Program-made: the position numbers and the translations under genes
Shown here: one piece after another, positions 60,396 through 64,000 of the stretch
Position numbering within the stretch: the stretch's first letter is position 1
Layout of the letters: each line of letters starts with the position of its first letter
DNA from: Diaminobutyricibacter sp. McL0608
GTDB lineage: Bacteria > Actinomycetota > Actinomycetes > Actinomycetales > Microbacteriaceae
Reading direction: 5' to 3'
NCBI RefSeq assembly: GCF_039613825.1
Contig: NZ_CP154826.1
Coordinates: 3,596,001-3,660,000 of the forward strand
Length of the DNA: 64,000 nucleotides
The notes under the pieces: generated by a model
Databases searched by the model: none
Seen by the model: the letters and a program-made list of their open reading frames with translations, nothing else
What the model was told of the DNA's origin: nothing

Positions 60396-60798
60396 CGTCA
60401 CCGAGCTTTCGGAGGATGAATGCTGGACGAAACTCTCGGGCAACTCCCTCGGGCGGCTGGCGACCAGTGTCGGCTCTGAGGTCGACATCTTTCCTGTCAA
60501 CTACCTCGCCGACGGGAAGACCCTCCTGATCCGAACCGCGCCGGGAACGAAATTGCTGGAGCTGACGATCCATCACGACATCGCCTTCGAGGTCGACGGC
60601 TATACGGACACCGAAGCGTGGAGCGTGATCGTCAAAGGCGTGGCAACGGAACTGGAAAGCCAGACGGAGATCGACGAAGCCAACCGCCAGCCACTCGCCC
60701 CGTGGATCCCGACGCTCAAATACCGGTACGTCAGAATCACCCCGCTCTCCATCACAGGACGCCATTTCCGGCGCGAACCGGAACCGGAGAGGTATTGA
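60379..60798 (+). CDS. PNPOx-fold flavin/F420-binding-type protein 1
   Basis: A 139-residue split-barrel protein. LSEDECWTKLSGNSLGRLAT, VDIFPVNYLADGKTLLIRTA and PGTKLLELTIHHDIAFEVDG match the pyridoxamine-oxidase-like proteins common in DosR regulons (Rv2003c/Rv3131 neighbourhood type). Cofactor may be FMN, F420 or haem. GAGGA precedes the start, which lies inside the end of the Usp gene. Confidence 0.85.
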   Translation: MNTSASVTELSEDECWTKLSGNSLGRLATSVGSEVDIFPVNYLADGKTLLIRTAPGTKLLELTIHHDIAFEVDGYTDTEAWSVIVKGVATELESQTEIDEANRQPLAPWIPTLKYRYVRITPLSITGRHFRREPEPERY

Positions 60799-60802
60799 GA
60801 CG

Positions 60803-61234
60803 ATGCCTGGGTGGGTCCGCAAAGTTCTCGCGATTCTGTCGGGAGTGATAGCGGTGACAGCAGTCGCCGGTGGCATTGCGCTCATCGTCGGGTCGATCAC
60901 GCCCGGATCCTCGGGAACGATCGTTCCCGATCAAGCCTTCCTCGACACCAGCCCATTCACCTCATACACGATCCCCGGACTCGTACTTGCCGGCGTCGTC
61001 GGCGGATCGCAGGCAGTCGCCTCGATCGCGCTGCTCCGACGCAGCCGAATCGCCGGCGCCGCGACGGCAGTCGCGGCATTCGCACTGCTCGTCTGGATCT
61101 TCGTCCAGATGATGTTCATTCCGTTCAGCGTGCTTCAAGCCATCTACTTCGGTGCGGCCGCCGCAGAACTCGGATTCCTTTTGCTCGCTCTAGGGCTACT
61201 TGAACCTGAGCGCGCGGGCGTGGCGCGGAACTAG
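60803..61234 (+). CDS. Four-helix membrane protein
   Basis: A 143-residue membrane protein with four predicted helices (VLAILSGVIAVTAVAGGIAL, IPGLVLAGVVGGSQAVASIA, a third around LLVWIFVQMMFIPF and a fourth around FGAAAAELGFLLL). No known motif. It starts four bases after the first PNPOx gene and 19 bases precede the second, so it is sandwiched in the stress unit. Confidence 0.75.
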   Translation: MPGWVRKVLAILSGVIAVTAVAGGIALIVGSITPGSSGTIVPDQAFLDTSPFTSYTIPGLVLAGVVGGSQAVASIALLRRSRIAGAATAVAAFALLVWIFVQMMFIPFSVLQAIYFGAAAAELGFLLLALGLLEPERAGVARN

Positions 61235-61253
61235 CTTCGGAGAAGGGATCGCC

Positions 61254-61727
61254 ATGAACCACGTCGCCGATCTTCCAGAATGGTCCGCTCAGGGACCTGT
61301 GATCGAGTTGTCAGAGCAGCGATGCTGGAGCCTTATTTCCGGTGCCGGAGTCGGAAGGCTCGGGGTGAGCATCGACGAGCAGCCGGAGATCTTCCCCGTC
61401 AACTATTTCGCTGACGGTCAGACCCTCGTCTTCCGTTCCGCCGACGGAACCAAACTTCGAAGCCTGTTCTCCAATCGCCGCGTGGTCTTCGAGGTCGACT
61501 CCCTCGGCACCCTCCACAACTGGAGCGTCACCATCAAAGGCCACGCCCAGGTCAAAGAATCCACCTACGTGAACCGCGCCGCCGAAGACGCCCTGCCGCC
61601 GTGGAACCCCGTCACCGAGTTCTACTTCGTCGAGATCGTGCCGTCCTCGATCACCGGTCGTCAGTTCGAACACCATCTCGCTGCGGTCCGACGATCTGAC
61701 GACGGCACCCTGACACCCGAACTCTGA
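61254..61727 (+). CDS. PNPOx-fold flavin/F420-binding-type protein 2
   Basis: A 157-residue paralogue of the first PNPOx protein: LSEQRCWSLISGAGVGRLGV, EIFPVNYFADGQTLVFRSAD and DGTKLRSLFSNRRVVFEVDS, with the shared end PSSITGRQF. ATG 61254 follows GGAGAAGGG. Last clear member of the stress cluster. Confidence 0.85.
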   Translation: MNHVADLPEWSAQGPVIELSEQRCWSLISGAGVGRLGVSIDEQPEIFPVNYFADGQTLVFRSADGTKLRSLFSNRRVVFEVDSLGTLHNWSVTIKGHAQVKESTYVNRAAEDALPPWNPVTEFYFVEIVPSSITGRQFEHHLAAVRRSDDGTLTPEL

Positions 61728-61836
61728 CATTGCCGTTGCACTTCCGGCCGGTTAGCCGTGCCTCCCACGGGGGATAGTCGCGGATGTCCACCTCGCGTAC
61801 CTTCGAGCCAACAGGACTGCCAGTGAGGGGGTAGCA

Positions 61837-62283
61837 ATGCGGGCTCGATTCATCGCTGTCGTCATCGCCGCAGCAGCCCTCACCGCTGGCGGAATCGTCG
61901 CGGGTGCCGCGTCAGCCTCACAGCCTTCGGTAGTGCCGACAGCGGTGCCACCCCAGACAACGTCAAGCCCACCTGCGAATGCAACGTGCCCGTCAGACCC
62001 GTCCATCCCGTACTACGACGACGGCTGCCTCGACTGGGACGAACTCCGCGGCGGTCCCGCTGACGATCTGCAAGAGGCGGACACTCCGTCGGCCGAGCAA
62101 GCTCAAGCAGACGATGCCGGCCAACCAGTCACCGTCACGCATGCACCGCTGCGGTACCCGGCATGCGGGCCGAAACCGACGCCTGGGATCTGCATCATCA
62201 CCGATCCGGCCCGCCTCAAAGCGGACCGGCAAGGCTTCAGCGGTTGGCCATCGAACATCAATCCTGACGGCACAAGCCGTTGA
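61837..62283 (+). CDS. Secreted hypothetical protein
   Basis: A 148-residue exported protein: signal MRARFIAVVIAAAALTAGG... ending AASA-SQP (about residue 28), a Pro/Thr/Ser linker, then four cysteines (NATCPSD, DDGCLDWD, YPACGPKP, PGICIITD) that could form two disulfides. No family recognised. Separate from the stress unit by 109 bases without an obvious DevR box. Confidence 0.65.
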   Translation: MRARFIAVVIAAAALTAGGIVAGAASASQPSVVPTAVPPQTTSSPPANATCPSDPSIPYYDDGCLDWDELRGGPADDLQEADTPSAEQAQADDAGQPVTVTHAPLRYPACGPKPTPGICIITDPARLKADRQGFSGWPSNINPDGTSR

Positions 62284-62324
62284 CGACTGAGACCGGCAGA
62301 CGAGGAACAGTCTTGCAAGTGCGG

Positions 62325-62660
62325 CTACGGTCCGCCGGAGACTGAGCAGTCAACCATATGGTTCTGGAACTTGACGAAGATGTCGCCGTTGAACCCATGG
62401 TGCGGCGCCCAGATCTCGCCACCGAAAAGCGATGTCCCTAGGTGTCTATATCCGGGGGTGGATCTGGCCGGTTTGGTGAGCTCGCGGTGGCAGTTGTAGT
62501 CGTGGCCGTCGAATGCAGTCAGGGAGCTGACTGGGTTGGGCCACCAGTCCCACGTGCGATCGTGAACGATAAAGGAGAAGATACCGAGCCCGACAACGGT
62601 GGCGGCGATCGTCAATGTCGCGATCAGACCGGTGCGGCTCTTCCGTGTTGTGGTGGTCAT
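62325..62660 (-). CDS. Secreted or membrane-anchored hypothetical protein
   Basis: A 111-residue protein with an uncleaved-looking N-terminal helix (GLIATLTIAATVVGLGIFSF) and a short exported domain with two cysteines (YNCHREL and MVDCSVSG). No family recognised. Its start overlaps that of the MaoC-like frame on the other strand by two bases. Confidence 0.55.
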   Translation of the reverse strand: MTTTTRKSRTGLIATLTIAATVVGLGIFSFIVHDRTWDWWPNPVSSLTAFDGHDYNCHRELTKPARSTPGYRHLGTSLFGGEIWAPHHGFNGDIFVKFQNHMVDCSVSGGP

Positions 62661-63054
62661 GGCTCTCCTCCGGCACGACCCTATCGGGCGGGCATCGAGG
62701 AACGACCCTCAGCCGTTCCATCTGGACGCCGACGCGGCCAAGAACACCTTCTTCGGCGGTCTGGCCGCGAGCGGCTGGCACACGGCTACGATCACCATGC
62801 GTCTTCTGGTTACGAGCGGCCCCAATATCGCCGGCGGGCTGATCGGCGCCGGCGGTGAACTGGCCTGGCCAACGCCGACCAGACCGGGCGATCGGCTTCA
62901 CTTGCGGGTGACCGTCGAGTCCGTCAGGGCGTCGCGATCGGATCCGAGTCGCGGCAGCGCCACCCTCAAAGTCGAGACGCTCACTCACGAAGAGGATCTT
63001 CGGCAACTCTTCACCGTGCGCACACTCCTCTTCGCACGTCCACAATCGGCCTGA
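62659..63054 (+). pseudogene. MaoC-like dehydratase, 5'-truncated
   Basis: From about 62698 the frame encodes NDPQPFHLDADAAKNTFFGG, GLAASGWHTATITMRLLV and LIGAGGELAWPTPTRPGDRL: the hot-dog hydratase motif 'DPQPFHxD' of MaoC-like enzymes and the rest of the fold. The usual N-terminal 35-40 residues are missing; the reading frame begins MALLRHDPIG instead. It ends normally. Probably a truncated gene. Confidence 0.7.
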
Positions 63055-63154
63055 GGCGTTGAACCATGTCCAAAGAATTGCGGTCCGAGCTGGCGACCGA
63101 ACGCCGACACTGCTTGAGCCGTACCTGCCCGACGGGCTGCCGACATGGACATCG

Positions 63155-64000
63155 TCAGGATGCTGTGAGCTGCGCTGCCCGAGCGAGCACGCGTCGGCCC
63201 ACCCGCGCGACGTTGTCGGCGGTCCAGGCGAGGGCTTCATCGCGTACGGTGATCTCCGCGACGGCCCGTCCGTCGCTGCCTGTCCACCAGTCGTGCACCC
63301 ATCGCTCGCCGCTCGCCTCGAGGTGTTCGAGCACGGCATCGTTCAGCGCGTCCGCCGGGAGGTCGGCGTACACCCAGAACTCGCAGATGTGCGGCGGGTC
63401 CGGCGTCACGGCTAACCCGGGCAGTGCGGAGAGGCCTTGGGCGATCGCCCCGGCATGCCGTGCCCAGTCACTCATCCGCTCCAGCCTCGTGTCCAGGCCG
63501 TCGAGCGCTGCAACGACCGCGGGAAACTGGCGGAAGACGTCGCCGCCGTAGCGTGTCCGCCAGACACGTGCCTCGGCGATGACCTCAGCGTCGCCCGCCA
63601 CCAAAGCACCCGACAGTCCGCCGATCCCCTTGTACATCGACACGTAGACCGATGACGCGAGCGCAGCGATCTGGGCGGCCGATCGGCCGAGCTGATGCTG
63701 TGACTCCCAGATCCTGGCCCCGTCGACGTGCAGCGGGATGCCGCGTTCGCGCGCAGTCTGAGCGAACCGGCCGTACCCTTCCCAGGTGGGCAGGACGTAG
63801 CCCAGTTCCTGCATCGGAAGCTCGACTACCGCCGCAGCGAGAGGTCCGGACAGCGCGGCGAGATCCGCGGCCGTGGGCTGGCGCGGCTCCCTCGTGAGCT
63901 GCACCGGTTCAAGACCGCTCAGAGTGGCGAAGGCGTCCTCTTCGTTTACCTGGGTGTGATGCAGCGGATGCACAGCGATCCGCGCCGTGCCAGCGCGCGA
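63155..64000 (-). CDS. Threonine aldolase-like PLP enzyme (partial)
   Basis: C-terminal part of a beta-eliminating-lyase family PLP enzyme; the frame stays open to the window edge. It shows PLHHTQVNEEDAFATLSGLE, DGARIWESQHQLGR, the PLP-lysine motif SSVYVSMYKGIGGLSGAL and a small C-terminal domain. These fit low-specificity threonine aldolases, which split beta-hydroxy amino acids into glycine and an aldehyde. The start lies beyond 64000. Confidence 0.85.
   Translation of the reverse strand, partial: SRAGTARIAVHPLHHTQVNEEDAFATLSGLEPVQLTREPRQPTAADLAALSGPLAAAVVELPMQELGYVLPTWEGYGRFAQTARERGIPLHVDGARIWESQHQLGRSAAQIAALASSVYVSMYKGIGGLSGALVAGDAEVIAEARVWRTRYGGDVFRQFPAVVAALDGLDTRLERMSDWARHAGAIAQGLSALPGLAVTPDPPHICEFWVYADLPADALNDAVLEHLEASGERWVHDWWTGSDGRAVAEITVRDEALAWTADNVARVGRRVLARAAQLTAS

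Noticed and set aside
1-64000. CRISPR arrays, complete insertion sequences or rRNA genes
   Set aside because: No regularly spaced short repeats, intact transposase with terminal repeats or rRNA sequence was seen.

Overview
The window is GC-rich DNA with actinobacterial features: short overlapping operons (ATGA, GTGA and TGATG junctions), many GTG starts, a class E sortase with an LAxTG substrate, and a DevS/DevR system with universal-stress proteins. The protein types (DUF6993-like lipoprotein, DUF4386, paired LacI-ABC-glycosidase operons) point to the Microbacteriaceae. This is an inference from family resemblance; no 16S or other core marker is present.

Layout. 0-4 kb: cell-surface locus with the catalytic end of a class E sortase, a small membrane protein, a lipoprotein and a large Ig-repeat surface protein ending in an LALTG sorting signal. 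4-14 kb: mixed chromosomal genes: a short-chain dehydrogenase, a large ATPase-LuxR regulator, remnants of a flavohemoprotein and of a ricin-like protein, two coupled cell-wall lipoproteins (amidase-domain and VanY-like peptidase), a NarL-type two-component system and small hypotheticals.

14-37 kb: a block bounded by a broken tRNA-Gly (13943) and an intact tRNA-Gly(CCC) (37026). It holds an integrase remnant next to the left tRNA fragment, a relaxase remnant in the middle (24.9-25.2 kb) and two complete plant-glycan utilisation loci. Locus 1 (15.2-24.5 kb, minus) has LacI, a binding protein, two permeases and GH1, GH51 and GH93-like enzymes. Locus 2 (25.8-36.5 kb) has GH93-like, GH43, two permeases and a binding protein on the minus strand, with LacI and GH2 divergent. 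Each locus has its own palindromic operator (TACAACGTTGTA or TACAGCGCTGTA types) and a strong hairpin between the binding-protein and permease genes. The enzyme set suggests arabinan or arabinogalactan breakdown. Neither locus contains an ABC ATPase, so a shared MsiK-like ATPase elsewhere is likely.

37-43.3 kb: arsenic island after the tRNA: three ArsC-type reductases (one abutting an arsR remnant), an aquaporin-type channel, an ArsO-like flavoprotein, ArsR, an MFS exporter and an ArsN-like acetyltransferase. Related 20-bp repeats upstream of the two divergent promoters look like ArsR sites. 43.4-45.6 kb: a winged-helix regulator, a DUF4386 membrane protein and a PEP mutase/isocitrate lyase family enzyme.

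45.7-61.7 kb: a DevR/DosR-type dormancy regulon. DevS (two GAF domains plus kinase) and DevR sit among four tandem universal-stress proteins, two PNPOx-fold proteins, a flavodoxin, two P-type ATPases and an unusual split cytochrome b cassette. Four near-identical 15-bp boxes (RGGACNTTCGGCNCT in the direction of transcription) precede four of its transcription units, three of them 53-57 bases before the start codon. 61.8-64 kb: secreted hypotheticals, a 5'-truncated MaoC-like gene and the C-terminal part of a threonine-aldolase-like enzyme cut by the window edge.
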